A stretch of DNA of 64,000 nucleotides from UBA5018 sp947463165 (GCA_943371245.1 CALRTY020000003.1:186001-250000); one strand, 5' to 3'; shown: positions 1 through 8,993, counted from the stretch's first letter. Notes: generated by a model from the letters alone, not told the origin. Translations and numbers: made by a program.

Positions 1-99
1 ATGGCTTTGCACAACTGCTCTGTGATATTGTGCCTTCCCGGCTAGACTTCTGTGGATTTCCTGATTTGTGTTAGTGACTGAGTGGCGGCTATCTGTTAA

Positions 100-132
100 G
101 GTCGTGAGTTGGTCGTGAGTTGGTCGTGATGA
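100..132. repeat. 11-bp tandem repeat downstream of the first gene
   Basis: The unit ggtcgtgagtt occurs twice in perfect tandem, followed by a degenerate third copy. It lies immediately 3' of the stop codon (134-136) of the minus-strand gene that follows. It is one of several stop-proximal repeats in the window. Confidence 0.8.
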
Positions 133-133
133 G

Positions 134-793
134 TTAATGGCTGAACTTCGTCTGTAGCCTGTGCTCATGTATCAAATTTTCGTAGCTTACCACATTTAGC
201 CAATACTCGGGAATACCATCTTCTGGGTCGGTGCCAGTTAAACTGTGTCTAGTATTGACTGTGATTTTCAGCTGGTCATTGCCCCATTTGTTTGCCAACT
301 CTTGTATCCATGACTTGCGGTCATCCAGTGTTGGAAAAGCAAGATAGCATCCCCGGAGATGATTGCTGTAATCATTGATTCCAAAAAAATTAATAAAGCG
401 TTTTAACTCCTTCGATAGTTCAGTTGAACTGGGGTCAAAATTTTTTAGCTCGATGATCCTGGCTTCTTTTGTGAGCTCATGCTCAACATAGATGTCTACC
501 CGGCCTCTCCTGCCCGGCCAAGAAAAGTTTTCTCGGAAATACCCCTTATGGCCAATCTGATTGAACCAAATACGTCCGACAATGTTATGTGTAGACTCTT
601 CTAGTTTGATTGATAAATCATAGCCGGATTGCTCGCCGGCGCCCCATGCCAGTCGTTCCGCCACAAAGACTGTCAATAGATACTCTGGCTTTACCTTGAG
701 CATTTCTTTAGAATAACGCCAATGGCGGTCGATTCCCTGCTTCATGCCCTCGGATATTGCAGCTGCCCACGGCAGGTTGATGTTAGCGCTCAT
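134..793 (-). CDS. Hypothetical protein with a PD-(D/E)XK nuclease-like motif
   Basis: A 219-residue soluble protein I cannot assign to a named family. Around residues 98-117 it reads GRVDIYV, then a short gap, then IIELKNF. The Asp of VDIYV (about D100) with E-x-K of IELKN (about E115 and K117) gives the D-x(n)-E-x-K signature of the PD-(D/E)XK nuclease fold, on two hydrophobic strands as expected. The ATG at 793 is chosen because GGGA lies about 8 bases upstream; an in-frame GTG at 805 would add four residues. Base composition is less GC-rich than in the housekeeping genes, which suggests acquired DNA. It stands alone, with no methyltransferase or helicase beside it, so a restriction or repair role is a guess from the motif only. 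Confidence 0.65.
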   Translation of the reverse strand: MSANINLPWAAAISEGMKQGIDRHWRYSKEMLKVKPEYLLTVFVAERLAWGAGEQSGYDLSIKLEESTHNIVGRIWFNQIGHKGYFRENFSWPGRRGRVDIYVEHELTKEARIIELKNFDPSSTELSKELKRFINFFGINDYSNHLRGCYLAFPTLDDRKSWIQELANKWGNDQLKITVNTRHSLTGTDPEDGIPEYWLNVVSYENLIHEHRLQTKFSH

Positions 794-1065
794 TTGATGT
801 CCCACACTTTAGATCAAAGGTCGGTACAGATTTTGCGGATTGGCATCGGCTCCATCCTCCTTATTTCTTTCGGTATTGAGATGGTTTCACCGCGGTTTGG
901 CCATAGAGAGAGTTAGTATCACTGATGTTACAGGTATTAGGCTGCCATGGCTTGATGCGAACCGCTGAACGATCTAGATCAGAAGCGGAATTTAAGACTG
1001 TGTATTGACTTGTCATGTCTGGATCCCTCTGCTGGTTATTGCCGTTGGGCGATTACTGGCTCTGT

Positions 1066-1596
1066 CTAATCTTTATTTATCTTACTCTTCAGCCGTTCCA
1101 GCTCTTCTCTGAGTTCACTAATGCTCTGCATTGAGTCGTCCAGATCTATGCGTCTGCGCTCCTGATCTTCTCCCTGGTAGTCTCGCAGGGACTTGAACAT
1201 TAGACCTCCACCACCGGCAATCATCATCACCATTGTCATTAGGCTCCATAGGCTGGCTGTTCTAAAGCTAAACATGAGGCTTTGTAGTATCCCCACTCCC
1301 GCTGCAGCCGAAGCTGCCCATACAAGAAACCAACCAACTTTTCTATAGGTATCAGCCAGTAAAAGGGCCACTCCAATGCCAAAGGGAATCATTAACAATC
1401 CCAAGCCTTGGCCAGTGCCAAAGGAAAACATTCCACCAAAAAATCTCCCCATTCTGCCACCGTAACTTCTGCCCCATCCCATGCCACTATAACCAGAGTC
1501 AACCATCACTTGATTGGTGAACAGGAATATCCCCGCCGCGAAAAGTGCGCCACCTAGAAGAAATAAAAAGAAATCTTGAATAGGCTTGCGAATCAT
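1066..1596 (-). CDS. Hypothetical four-helix membrane protein with charged C-terminal helix
   Basis: 176 residues, not recognised. Hydrophobic segments lie near residues 8-28, 60-82, 86-105 and 113-133. A Gly/Tyr/Arg-rich loop (about 34-58) separates the first two. The last 40 residues are highly charged and helical (ELREELERLK), probably a short cytoplasmic coiled coil. ATG start at 1596. The gene sits alone in moderately AT-rich DNA, 260 bases downstream of no obvious partner. Membrane location is well supported by composition; function is unknown. Confidence 0.6.
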   Translation of the reverse strand: MIRKPIQDFFLFLLGGALFAAGIFLFTNQVMVDSGYSGMGWGRSYGGRMGRFFGGMFSFGTGQGLGLLMIPFGIGVALLLADTYRKVGWFLVWAASAAAGVGILQSLMFSFRTASLWSLMTMVMMIAGGGGLMFKSLRDYQGEDQERRRIDLDDSMQSISELREELERLKSKINKD

Positions 1597-1798
1597 GGTT
1601 GAAGTGAGTCCCTGCTAGATCATCTGGCCTATGGGATCATCTGTCAACCATCTTCTGACAATGTGTAGGAACCCTTCAGGTGTGGGAACTGCTGAATACC
1701 GACCGACTTTAGCTTGCCTTTACCTGACCACTGTGAGCACATGACATAAAGACTCTTAGCTGGCTTAGTTGTAGGTCTGGTGTTCTCTTAGGGTATTT

Positions 1799-2281
1799 CT
1801 AGAAAAACTGATCGAAATTGTCAAAATCAACCACCTTGAAGGTGCCGTCTTGCACCTGTGCCATTAGCCGTTCCAGTTGCACCCATAGGGCTCCGGCGGT
1901 GGCCAGTGACAGAGCGAAGGACACCAGCAGGGCGGTGCCGAGCGAGAAGCCAAATACCGACAAACTGGCGCCGATGAACAGGGTGATTCCGAGCACGATC
2001 CCCGTAAAGGCCATGTTGGTTTCCAGGCCCCCGAGGGGCAGCAGCGCCAGTCGGTCTTGCTTCCAGCCCTCCAGCCGGTTCTGAATCAGCCGCCCGAAGG
2101 TGAGGCCGCAGAGCACGCCGATTGCTAGGCCGATGCCGGCCAACACGTAGGGGGGCTGCTGGAGGATGGCGTATTCCAACAGGATGTCACTGGCATCCAG
2201 GTCGCCATACCATCCGCTGGCGGCGTCTAGGGCTGCCTCGGCCAGGTCGATCGGAGCTGCCACCGAAGCAGAATCGAGCAC
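1799..2281 (-). CDS. Conserved-type integral membrane protein of unknown function
   Basis: 160 residues with a GTG start at 2281. The N-terminus is acidic and not a clear signal peptide. Hydrophobic helices lie near residues 47-66, 88-108 and 112-134, and a short acidic/aromatic tail (DFDNFDQFF) ends the protein. GC content matches the core genes. I recognise no domain. The pattern (three helices, soluble N-terminal segment, charged loop RLEGWKQDR) resembles small cyanobacterial membrane proteins of unknown role. Its minus-strand neighbour upstream is the UbiB-like kinase, about 215 bases away. Confidence 0.6.
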   Translation of the reverse strand: MLDSASVAAPIDLAEAALDAASGWYGDLDASDILLEYAILQQPPYVLAGIGLAIGVLCGLTFGRLIQNRLEGWKQDRLALLPLGGLETNMAFTGIVLGITLFIGASLSVFGFSLGTALLVSFALSLATAGALWVQLERLMAQVQDGTFKVVDFDNFDQFF

Positions 2282-2375
2282 GCCAGTTCACCTAGATGGG
2301 TATCTCACCAGCCTAGGGGGCCGCTGCCAAGGGCGCGGCGCCACTGAAGCGTTTAGGCTGTGCAGGCGGAAATTA

Positions 2376-2509
2376 GCGAAGCCGGCTTCTAGCCGGGAAT
2401 GAGCGACTGCGGCCCTGGCTGGGAATAAGCTAAAGCGTCTTCACGGCGGGCATTCGCGATTGCGGTCCTAAGGCCGCGAACTAGCGACTGCGGTTTTAGG
2501 CCGCGAGGG
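2376..2509. repeat. Degenerate ~26-bp repeat, about five copies, over the UbiB-kinase stop codon
   Basis: Copies begin near 2376, 2401, 2427, 2455 and 2483. The two clearest (2455-2482 and 2483-2509) share gcga[tc]tgcggt..ta..ggccgcga. Most copies contain a small inverted repeat (gcgg...ccgc), so each could fold into a hairpin. The array crosses the stop codon at 2496 of the minus-strand kinase gene and might act as its terminator, although no T-run follows. Confidence 0.6.
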
Positions 2510-4139
2510 GGTTAAGTTTGGCCAACATTTTGCCGGCTAGTTTGCGGGGTGAGAAGGTGCGACGCAGTAACTGAAGTAATTGGCGCAGGTCTTCCGTTTG
2601 GATGCGATTGTCCTGCACTAGGGTGAGTAGCAATCGCTGACGCAGACTGCTGCCATCGGGACCCAACAGCAATTTCAGGCCGGCGCCAGCCACCGGCAGC
2701 AGGTCTGAACCATCAGCATCGCTCTCTACCACCGCCAATAAATTCTCTAGCCGTTCCAACTGCAATCTGCCGTTGGAATCAAAGATCATCTCCAGTAATT
2801 TGTCGCGCATCTCGGCGGTGTCTCCAGCCAGCAGCCGCCGGGCCACATAGGGATAGGCGACGCGAATGATCCGAAAACTTGGATCTAGGCGCAGCGCCAG
2901 ACCCTCCTGGCTCACCACGGCTCGGATAATCAAAGCAAACCGTGCCGGCACCCTAAAGGGATAGTTGTACATCAGCTCTGAGAAGCGATCCGTAATTGCC
3001 TTGAAGTTAAAAGCACCCACATTTTCGCCTAGCGCCCCGCCAAGCACCTCTTCCAGTGCGGGGACAATTGGTGTTACATCTGTCTGGGGATTGAGGAAGC
3101 CTAGGGTTTGAAAATCCTTGGCGAGCAGTGTAAAATCTCGATTAATCAAATGCACCACCGCACCGGTGAGGGTGAGGCGATCGGCGTCGCTGATTGAATC
3201 CATCATCCCGAAATCTACATAGGCCAAATGGCCCATGGCACCCGTTTTGCCAGATAGTGCAAACAGATTGCCGGGATGGGGGTCGGCGTGAAAATAGCCA
3301 AACTCTAGCAACTGGCGCAGTCCGGCAATTACGCCCGTACGAATCAGGGAGGCCGGGTCTAGTTTTTGTGCCTCTAGATCCTGGCGGTGCTGCAGCTTGG
3401 TGCCATGGATCCAGCTGGTGGTCAGCACCCGATCACTGGAAAGGTGCCGCTCCACCCGCGGCACGGTTACCTCCGGATGGTTGGCAAACAGCCGCGCAAA
3501 ACGCTCGGCATTGTCCGCCTCCTGGCGGTAATCGATCTCGCGAAAGAGGCTGCGACCAAATTCATCGATAATTTCATCTAAGCCAAAGCCCAGATTCAGC
3601 GGCAGCAGCGGCCCGCTCAGCACCGCCAGCAGGCGAATCAGCACCAGGTCGCGGCGCAGAATGAAAGCCAGATTCGGCCGCTGCACCTTCACGGCCACCC
3701 AGTGGCCCTCGGCGAGCCGCGCCCGGTAAACCTGCCCCAGGCTGGCTGCGGCCACCGGATAGTCGGGGAACTCCACGAACAATTGCTGGGCCGGTGCCCC
3801 CAGCTGCTCCTGGATCGTGGCCAGGGCAATCTCGTGGTCAAAGGCGGGCAGGTCGTCCTGCAATTTGGTTAGCTGCTCCAGCCAATCGCGCCGCACCAGA
3901 TCGGGCCGGGTGGACAGCGACTGCCCCACCTTGATGAAACAGGGCCCCAGCTGGGTGAGGGTGTCGAGGATGCGGCGACCCAGCCGCTCCTGAACCTTGG
4001 CATCCGTGCTGTTGCTTTGCAGCAACAACACCAGGGCCAGGGAGAGCAGCTGCCAGAGCACCACCGCCAGGCGGCTGATCAAGGTCCAGGGGCGCTGTAG
4101 CAGCCAACGCCGGTCTGCCGCCGGGTCGTAGCTGGGCAT
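2496..4139 (-). CDS. ABC1/UbiB-type atypical protein kinase (AarF family)
   Basis: Family members are atypical kinases or ATPases that support prenylquinone metabolism or membrane lipid homeostasis; cyanobacteria carry several paralogs. The protein (547 residues) has the family hallmarks in order: F-I-K-V-G-Q (KxGQ motif, about residues 68-73) followed by S-T-R-P-D-L; the Ala-rich loop A-A-S-L-G-Q-V (131-137) replacing the usual Gly-rich loop; A-V-K-V-Q-R-P with the ATP-binding Lys; F-H-A-D-P-H-P-G-N-L catalytic loop; and Y-V-D-F-G metal-binding motif. The ATG at 4139 is preferred over an in-frame TTG at 4151. A hydrophobic stretch near residues 22-42 may associate with the membrane. It is divergent from the PLP enzyme, with only ~75 bases between starts. 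The specific substrate is unknown. Confidence 0.93.
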   Translation of the reverse strand: MPSYDPAADRRWLLQRPWTLISRLAVVLWQLLSLALVLLLQSNSTDAKVQERLGRRILDTLTQLGPCFIKVGQSLSTRPDLVRRDWLEQLTKLQDDLPAFDHEIALATIQEQLGAPAQQLFVEFPDYPVAAASLGQVYRARLAEGHWVAVKVQRPNLAFILRRDLVLIRLLAVLSGPLLPLNLGFGLDEIIDEFGRSLFREIDYRQEADNAERFARLFANHPEVTVPRVERHLSSDRVLTTSWIHGTKLQHRQDLEAQKLDPASLIRTGVIAGLRQLLEFGYFHADPHPGNLFALSGKTGAMGHLAYVDFGMMDSISDADRLTLTGAVVHLINRDFTLLAKDFQTLGFLNPQTDVTPIVPALEEVLGGALGENVGAFNFKAITDRFSELMYNYPFRVPARFALIIRAVVSQEGLALRLDPSFRIIRVAYPYVARRLLAGDTAEMRDKLLEMIFDSNGRLQLERLENLLAVVESDADGSDLLPVAGAGLKLLLGPDGSSLRQRLLLTLVQDNRIQTEDLRQLLQLLRRTFSPRKLAGKMLAKLNPLAA

Positions 4140-4214
4140 GGCGGCGATCAAGGATGCAAGCCGGCGGTTCTGGAAACTCTAGAAACAGCAACCGCTCCAC
4201 CAAGCCGCCGCCGG

Positions 4215-5672
4215 GTGATCCCCCTGTCAAACCCGCTTCATTTCCCAGATCCAATCAGCCTCCCCAATCCAATCAGCCTGCCAAATCCAATCAGCCTGCC
4301 AATCCCGCTGCGCTTGCAAAAGCTGTTTCAGCCTCAACAGCGGCATCTGGCCCTGCACCTGCCGGCCCACGGCGGCGGCCGCGGCCTGGCCCCAGCCCTG
4401 GTGAAGCTGCTGCGCCAGCGCCCCGGCAGCTGGGACATCCCCGAATTGCCGGAGTGGGGCGGTCCCCTGCTGGCAGAGGGGGCGGTGGCCGCGGCCCAAC
4501 AGCGCTGCGCCGCATTGCTGGGGGCCGACCACTGTTGGTTTGGTGTGAACGGTGCCAGCGGCCTGCTGCAGGCAGCTCTATTGGCCCTCGCCGCCCCGGG
4601 CCAGCGGGTGCTGCTGCCGCGCAATCTGCACCGCTCGCTGCTGCACGGCTGCCTGCTGGGCCAGCTGCGGCCGGTGCTCTACGAGCTGCCCTTTGATCCG
4701 GCCACCGGCCTCTGGCTGCCGCCCACGGCGGCCCAGCTGCGCCAGTTGATCGCCGAGGCTTGCCAAGCGGAACCCCTTGCCGCCGTAGTGGTGGTATCCC
4801 CCAGCTACCAGGGCCTGGCCGCCCATTTGGAGGAGCTGGTGGCGGTGGTGCACCAGGCGCACCTGCCCCTGCTGGTGGACGGGGCCCATGGCCGCGGCGA
4901 GGCGATCGCCGCCGGCGCCGACCTGGAGGTGCTCTCGCTGCAAAAGAACGCCGGTGGCCTGGCCCAGAGCGCCGCCCTGCTGGCCCGCGGCCCGCGGCTG
5001 GATCCAGCCGCCATTGAAGGGGCGCTGCTGTGGCTGCAGACCTCCAGCCCCAGCGCCCTGCTGCTGCACTCCTGTGATGCCGCCATCCAGCAGCTCTGCC
5101 AGCCCAGCGGGCGGCGGCAGCGGCAGCGGGCCGAGGCGTTGGCTGAGCAGCTCAGGCGCAATTGCCAACGGTTGGGGTTGCCGCTGCTGGCCAACCAGGA
5201 GCCACTGCGGCTGGTGCTGCATACCGCCGCGATGGGGATCAATGGCCTGGCGGCCGACTGCTGGTTGATGCAGCGGGGCGTGATCGCCGAGCTACCCGAA
5301 CCCGGCACACTCACCTTTTGCCTGGGGGTGAAACCCCAGCGGCAGCTGCTCTGGCGGTTGCCTGCGGCGCTGCAGGCCCTGGACCGCGCCCTGGGGGGAC
5401 CACCCCTACCCCGTTTCAGCGCACCGCCGTTGCCCCGCCTGGCGGAGCCGGAACTCCCCCTGGAACTGGCCTGGCGGGCTCCCAGGGAAGAGCTCAGCTG
5501 GGAGCGGGCCGGGGGGCGCATCGCCGCTGAAACGGTCTGTCCCTACCCGCCCGGCATCCCGCTGCTGATTCCTGGCGAGCGCATCGACCCGGAGCGGGCC
5601 GCCTGGCTGTTGGAGCAGCGGCGCCTCTGGCCCGGCCAGATCGCTGATACGGTGAAGGTGGTGGCCGGTTAG
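4215..5672 (+). CDS. PLP-dependent enzyme, Orn/Lys/Arg decarboxylase-like family
   Basis: 485 residues of fold-type I PLP enzyme related to basic amino-acid decarboxylases. Visible signatures: H-L-P-A-H-G-G-G-R-G near residue 48, in place of the usual P-G-H-[KQ]-x-G; F-G-V-N-G-A-S-G cofactor-phosphate region; L-L-V-D-G-A-H-G with the PLP-pairing Asp; and S-L-Q-K-N-A-G-G-L with the Schiff-base Lys. The C-terminal domain includes P-Y-P-P-G-I-P, the substrate-carboxylate region typical of these decarboxylases. The segment before the lysine is short compared with homologs I recall. The GTG start at 4215 places a tandem P-I-S-L-P-N repeat in the first 35 residues, encoded by an 18-bp DNA repeat, so this N-terminus is doubtful and translation may begin downstream. 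cbiT follows 6 bases after the stop. The substrate cannot be told from sequence. Confidence 0.85.
   Translation: MIPLSNPLHFPDPISLPNPISLPNPISLPIPLRLQKLFQPQQRHLALHLPAHGGGRGLAPALVKLLRQRPGSWDIPELPEWGGPLLAEGAVAAAQQRCAALLGADHCWFGVNGASGLLQAALLALAAPGQRVLLPRNLHRSLLHGCLLGQLRPVLYELPFDPATGLWLPPTAAQLRQLIAEACQAEPLAAVVVVSPSYQGLAAHLEELVAVVHQAHLPLLVDGAHGRGEAIAAGADLEVLSLQKNAGGLAQSAALLARGPRLDPAAIEGALLWLQTSSPSALLLHSCDAAIQQLCQPSGRRQRQRAEALAEQLRRNCQRLGLPLLANQEPLRLVLHTAAMGINGLAADCWLMQRGVIAELPEPGTLTFCLGVKPQRQLLWRLPAALQALDRALGGPPLPRFSAPPLPRLAEPELPLELAWRAPREELSWERAGGRIAAETVCPYPPGIPLLIPGERIDPERAAWLLEQRRLWPGQIADTVKVVAG
4249..4302. repeat. 18-bp tandem repeat, three copies, at the 5' end of the PLP-enzyme gene
   Basis: The unit atccaatcagcct[cg]cc[ca]a occurs at 4249-4266, 4267-4284 and 4285-4302; the last two are identical. 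In frame it encodes P-I-S-L-P-N repeated. A six-residue Pro/Ser repeat ahead of a conserved PLP enzyme is more likely expanded leader DNA than functional protein. Confidence 0.85.
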
Positions 5673-5678
5673 AGGCCG

Positions 5679-6284
5679 ATGCAGCACCAGGCCTACCAGT
5701 GGGATTTCGTTACCCCCGGCCTACCCGATTCAGCCTTTGAGCATGCGCCCGGCTTCGCGCCGACGCCGATGGAGCTGCGGGTGATGCTGCTCGCCCATCT
5801 GCGGCCCAGGCAGGATTCGCTGGTGTGGGACGTGGGCGGCGGCACCGGCGCCCTGGCCCTGGAAATCGCCCGGCTGCTGCCCCGCGGTTCGGTGCACACG
5901 CTGGAGCGCGATCCGGAGGCGATTGGCCTGCTGGAGCTCAATCGCCGCCGGTTTGGCATCGCCAATCTGCACATCCATGCCGGTGCCGCCCCCGGCGATC
6001 TGCATCAGCTACCGGCCAATCCGGATCGGGTGCTGCTGGAGGTGGGGCGCCCCCTGGGGGATGTGCTGCGCCATGTCTGGTCGGCTCTGGTGCCCCAGGG
6101 GCGCCTGGTGATCAGCACCACCAACCTGGAGGGGCTCGTGGATGCCAGCGACACTCTCAGCCAGCTGGAGGCCAAAGACGTGCAGGTGGTGCAGGCGACG
6201 GTGCACCGCATGCAACGCCGGGGCAGCCAGGCCAAGTTGGCGGCGGCCGAACCCCTGTTTCTGATTGCCGCCGAGCGCTCTTGA
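5679..6284 (+). CDS. cbiT: CbiT-type precorrin methyltransferase (decarboxylating)
   Basis: 201 residues, matching CbiT, the SAM-dependent methylase and decarboxylase acting at the C15/C12 positions of the corrin ring in cobalamin synthesis. The N-terminus contains G-L-P-D-S-A-F-E-H, comparable to the G-[IL]-P-D-x-x-F motif of the family. The SAM-binding motif I reads V-W-D-V-G-G-G-T-G-A-L (about residues 48-58), followed by an acidic residue in the loop H-T-L-E-R-D. The separate CbiE domain is absent, so this is the stand-alone type. The TGA stop overlaps the TTG start of cdsA (TTGA), implying coupled translation. Confidence 0.85.
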   Translation: MQHQAYQWDFVTPGLPDSAFEHAPGFAPTPMELRVMLLAHLRPRQDSLVWDVGGGTGALALEIARLLPRGSVHTLERDPEAIGLLELNRRRFGIANLHIHAGAAPGDLHQLPANPDRVLLEVGRPLGDVLRHVWSALVPQGRLVISTTNLEGLVDASDTLSQLEAKDVQVVQATVHRMQRRGSQAKLAAAEPLFLIAAERS

Positions 6285-7201
6285 TTCCCCAGCAGCAACC
6301 GCCAGCATTACCCAATCCACCGCGGCGCAAGGCCACCTCGGCGGCGCGGCTGCTCAGCGGCTGGGCGGCAGGGGGGTTCGGCTTTGTGGTGGTGATGCTG
6401 GGGGGCTGGTGGTTCACCGTGGCGGTGGGCCTGATCGTGCACCTGGGCCTGCTGGAGTTTTTTCGAATGGCCCAGTTCAAGGGCATTCGCCCCGCCAGCA
6501 AAACCACCCTGGTGGCGGTGCAATTGCTGCTCTTCTCCACCCAGGCCGCCAGCGGTGGCGGCCTGTTCGTGGGGGACGTGGCGGCGGCGGTGTTGCCGGC
6601 CTCCGGCGCCGTGATCTGCGGCTGGCTACTGCTGCAGCCGATCACCGGCACCATCGCCGATATCGCCGCCTCTGTTTTTGGCCTGTTTTATCTGGGTTTT
6701 TTGCCCAGTCACTGGATCAAATTGCGCGACCTCAGCGACGTTGCACTGGCCCCCAATCTGCAGGCCCTGGGCTGGTCCATATCCCCGGGCAATGCCTTAA
6801 CCCTATTGGCCTGCTTTTTGATCGTTGCCACCGATATCGGCGCCTATGTGATCGGCCGTCGCTGGGGCCAGCATCCCCTATCGCCCATCTCCCCTGGCAA
6901 GACCGTGGAGGGTGCCCTGGGGGGCGTGGCCTGCGCCTGCTGCGTGGGGGGCCTGGGGGGTGAGCTGCTCGGCTGGCACTGGGGCTGGCTGATCGGAGCG
7001 GTGCTGGGAGCCGTGGTGGCCCTGTTCGCCCTGGTGGGCGATCTCACCGAATCGATGATGAAGCGCGATGCCGGCCTCAAGGATTCCGGCGATGTCATCC
7101 CAGGCCATGGCGGCGTGCTCGACAGAATCGACAGCTATCTATTTACCCCTGCCGTGGTGTATTCACTGGTCACCCTGGTGCTGCCAATTTTACAGCGCTA
7201 G
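6281..7201 (+). CDS. cdsA: Phosphatidate cytidylyltransferase (CDP-diglyceride synthase)
   Basis: 306 residues. The enzyme makes CDP-diacylglycerol from phosphatidic acid and CTP in the inner membrane, feeding phosphatidylglycerol synthesis. The C-terminus carries the CdsA signature: S-M-M-K-R-D-A-G-L-K-D-S-G-D then I-P-G-H-G-G-V-L-D-R-I-D-S. Multiple hydrophobic helices fill the protein between residues 20 and 250. The chosen start is TTG at 6281, overlapping the cbiT stop; upstream in this frame the sequence only shadows cbiT. Alternatives downstream would cut into the first helix. Confidence 0.93.
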   Translation: MIPQQQPPALPNPPRRKATSAARLLSGWAAGGFGFVVVMLGGWWFTVAVGLIVHLGLLEFFRMAQFKGIRPASKTTLVAVQLLLFSTQAASGGGLFVGDVAAAVLPASGAVICGWLLLQPITGTIADIAASVFGLFYLGFLPSHWIKLRDLSDVALAPNLQALGWSISPGNALTLLACFLIVATDIGAYVIGRRWGQHPLSPISPGKTVEGALGGVACACCVGGLGGELLGWHWGWLIGAVLGAVVALFALVGDLTESMMKRDAGLKDSGDVIPGHGGVLDRIDSYLFTPAVVYSLVTLVLPILQR

Positions 7202-7363
7202 CCTGGCGATAAATGCCTGGGGTGGCTGGAGCAGTGTTCGGCCATGCCTCGGGAGAATTTGGAAGGCCGCTACTTCGGTGATCCCGTCATCTGAGAAACT
7301 TTGCGGCCTCATAGCTGCGTTGGTTCTGGCTCGGTTTTTCCGGGGCTTCCCTAATCTGGCTGG

Positions 7364-7411
7364 CTTGCGCTGTACTCAACTTGCGCTGTAGCCAACTTGC
7401 GCTGTACTCAA
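7364..7411. repeat. 16-bp tandem repeat, three copies, over a stop codon
   Basis: cttgcgctgta[cg][tc]caa occurs at 7364-7379, 7380-7395 and 7396-7411; the outer copies are identical. The last copy includes the TGA stop (7408-7410) of the minus-strand DUF2993-type gene. The rest of the 206-base spacer after cdsA shows nothing else I can name. Confidence 0.85.
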
Positions 7412-8085
7412 GGGGAGACGCGAGCCTCGCCGGCCAGGCGCACCATGCCGGCTTCGATGCCGGCCTGGTGGATGGAGATGTTGGCGTCCATGGGCAACCG
7501 CAGGCTGGCGGAGCCATCGACACTGCTAATTTCGATGCTGCCGTCGGCTGCCCTCAGTTCGGTTTCCAGTTCGATGGCAGCCCGCTGGGCAATCCCCCGG
7601 GCCGCGATCACCAGCCGATCGGCCTGGACCCTCAGCTCGGTGAGTGGCGCAATGCCGAGCAGGGCCTCCCCCAGGGCATCCCCCAGGCCCTGCCAGCGGG
7701 GTCGCGCCAGCGAACGGCTGAGGCCATCGCCCGTGAAACTCACCTGGCCGTGGATTTGAAACGGGTGATCCAGCCGTAATCCCTTGCCCCGCAGCACCTG
7801 GCCCATCTGCACTTGAATCGGCTCGCTGCGCAGATTCACCTGTTCGATCTCCAGGCCGGCATAGGTGGCGCGGCGGGCCATCACCTGCACCCCCGCCAGC
7901 CGACCGCGCAACAGGGCCAGGGCCGAACCCTCCAGCCGAATTTCCAAGCTCTCGATGCCCTCACATTGCTGGCGCAGCCAGAGTTGCAGGCCACTGGCCA
8001 GCAGCTGCAGCACCGGCCCGGAGCCAGGGGATTCAGCGCTATCAGAACTGGTAGCGGCGGCGGGGTCGCCGGGGCTGGCGGGCAT
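7408..8085 (-). CDS. DUF2993-type (LmeA-like) protein
   Basis: 225 residues. The fold of hydrophobic beta strands and helices, with I-E-S-L-E-I-R-L-E-G-S near residue 42, G-R-L-A-G-V-Q-V-M-A-R and L-R-V-Q-A-D-R-L-V-I-A, matches cyanobacterial DUF2993 proteins, which belong with tubular lipid-binding proteins such as mycobacterial LmeA. There is no signal peptide, so it is probably cytosolic or membrane-peripheral. The ATG at 8085 is chosen because the frame upstream only runs through the hydrolase gene. It begins 14 bases after the hydrolase stop and is the last gene of the clpC cluster. Confidence 0.75.
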   Translation of the reverse strand: MPASPGDPAAATSSDSAESPGSGPVLQLLASGLQLWLRQQCEGIESLEIRLEGSALALLRGRLAGVQVMARRATYAGLEIEQVNLRSEPIQVQMGQVLRGKGLRLDHPFQIHGQVSFTGDGLSRSLARPRWQGLGDALGEALLGIAPLTELRVQADRLVIAARGIAQRAAIELETELRAADGSIEISSVDGSASLRLPMDANISIHQAGIEAGMVRLAGEARVSP

Positions 8086-8099
8086 GGAGGGGTGGGAAC

Positions 8100-8993
8100 T
8101 TAGAGCCAACAGGCGTCGGCCACCTGCTGGGGTTGATCGAGGTGAGGCAGGTGCCCGCAGGCAGCCAACTCCTTCAGCCTTCCTCCTAACAGAGCCAGCG
8201 CCGCCCGCTTCTGGGCGGGGCGCAGGATGCGGTCGTTGGCTCCCCACAACACTGAAATCGGTTGCTCGGGCAGGGGCGCTCCGCAGCCGGCAAAGCCGCC
8301 GGAGCGCGCGAAGCGGGCCAGGGCCATCGCCCAACCGGGACTCTGCAGATGCAGTGAGGCGATCTGCAGTTCGGCCGGCCCCACGGCGGTGGCCGGATCG
8401 GCGAAGGCACTGCGGCAGAGACCCCGGCGCACGCCGGGCCGGCCCAAGAAGGCCACCCCCAGTCGATCCAGCCCAGGCGGCAGGGGCATCGGCCTACCGG
8501 TGAGACCGGCGGGAGCGAGCAGCAGCAGCCGCCTGAGCTGCTGGCTCCCGAGGCGCCGGGCCAATTCCACCGCCACCGCACCGCCCATCGAGGCGCCGAT
8601 CAGATCGATGGGCTCACCCCCCAGCCGCTGGCGGATGCTGGCCACCAGGGCTTCCAGGTGGGCCAGCACCGCCTCGGGGCCATAGCTGGCGCCTGAGGGC
8701 CTGGGCGTGAAGCCAAAACCAAATAAATCGGGAATAAACAGCTGGTGGCGCTGGGCCAGTAGAGGTGCTAGCCGGCGAAATTCCAAAAAGCTGCTATCAA
8801 AACCATGCAGCAGCAGCAGCGGTGGACCGCTGCCCAGCACCGCCACTGGCCAGGGGTCTGGCCAGTCGACGTTCAGGCCGGCCAGGGGCCACCACTGCAC
8901 GGCGGCGGCCAACTGCCGCCCCTGGGGATCGAGCAGTTCGCTGGCGGCCCACTCCACCAGGGCCTGGCCGGAGATCGATGCGGTGTCGTTCAC
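8100..8993 (-). CDS. Alpha/beta-fold hydrolase
   Basis: 297 residues with a complete alpha/beta hydrolase triad. Oxyanion-region L-L-L-L-H-G-F-D-S-S near residue 60; nucleophile elbow G-A-S-M-G-G around residue 135; acid in W-G-A-N-D-R-I-L near 252; and catalytic His in A-C-G-H-L-P-H-L-D near 280. The family includes esterases, haloperoxidases and C-C hydrolases, so the substrate cannot be inferred. The GTG start overlaps the upstream dehydrogenase stop by four bases (GTGA), implying translational coupling. No signal peptide is visible. Confidence 0.88.
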   Translation of the reverse strand: MNDTASISGQALVEWAASELLDPQGRQLAAAVQWWPLAGLNVDWPDPWPVAVLGSGPPLLLLHGFDSSFLEFRRLAPLLAQRHQLFIPDLFGFGFTPRPSGASYGPEAVLAHLEALVASIRQRLGGEPIDLIGASMGGAVAVELARRLGSQQLRRLLLLAPAGLTGRPMPLPPGLDRLGVAFLGRPGVRRGLCRSAFADPATAVGPAELQIASLHLQSPGWAMALARFARSGGFAGCGAPLPEQPISVLWGANDRILRPAQKRAALALLGGRLKELAACGHLPHLDQPQQVADACWL

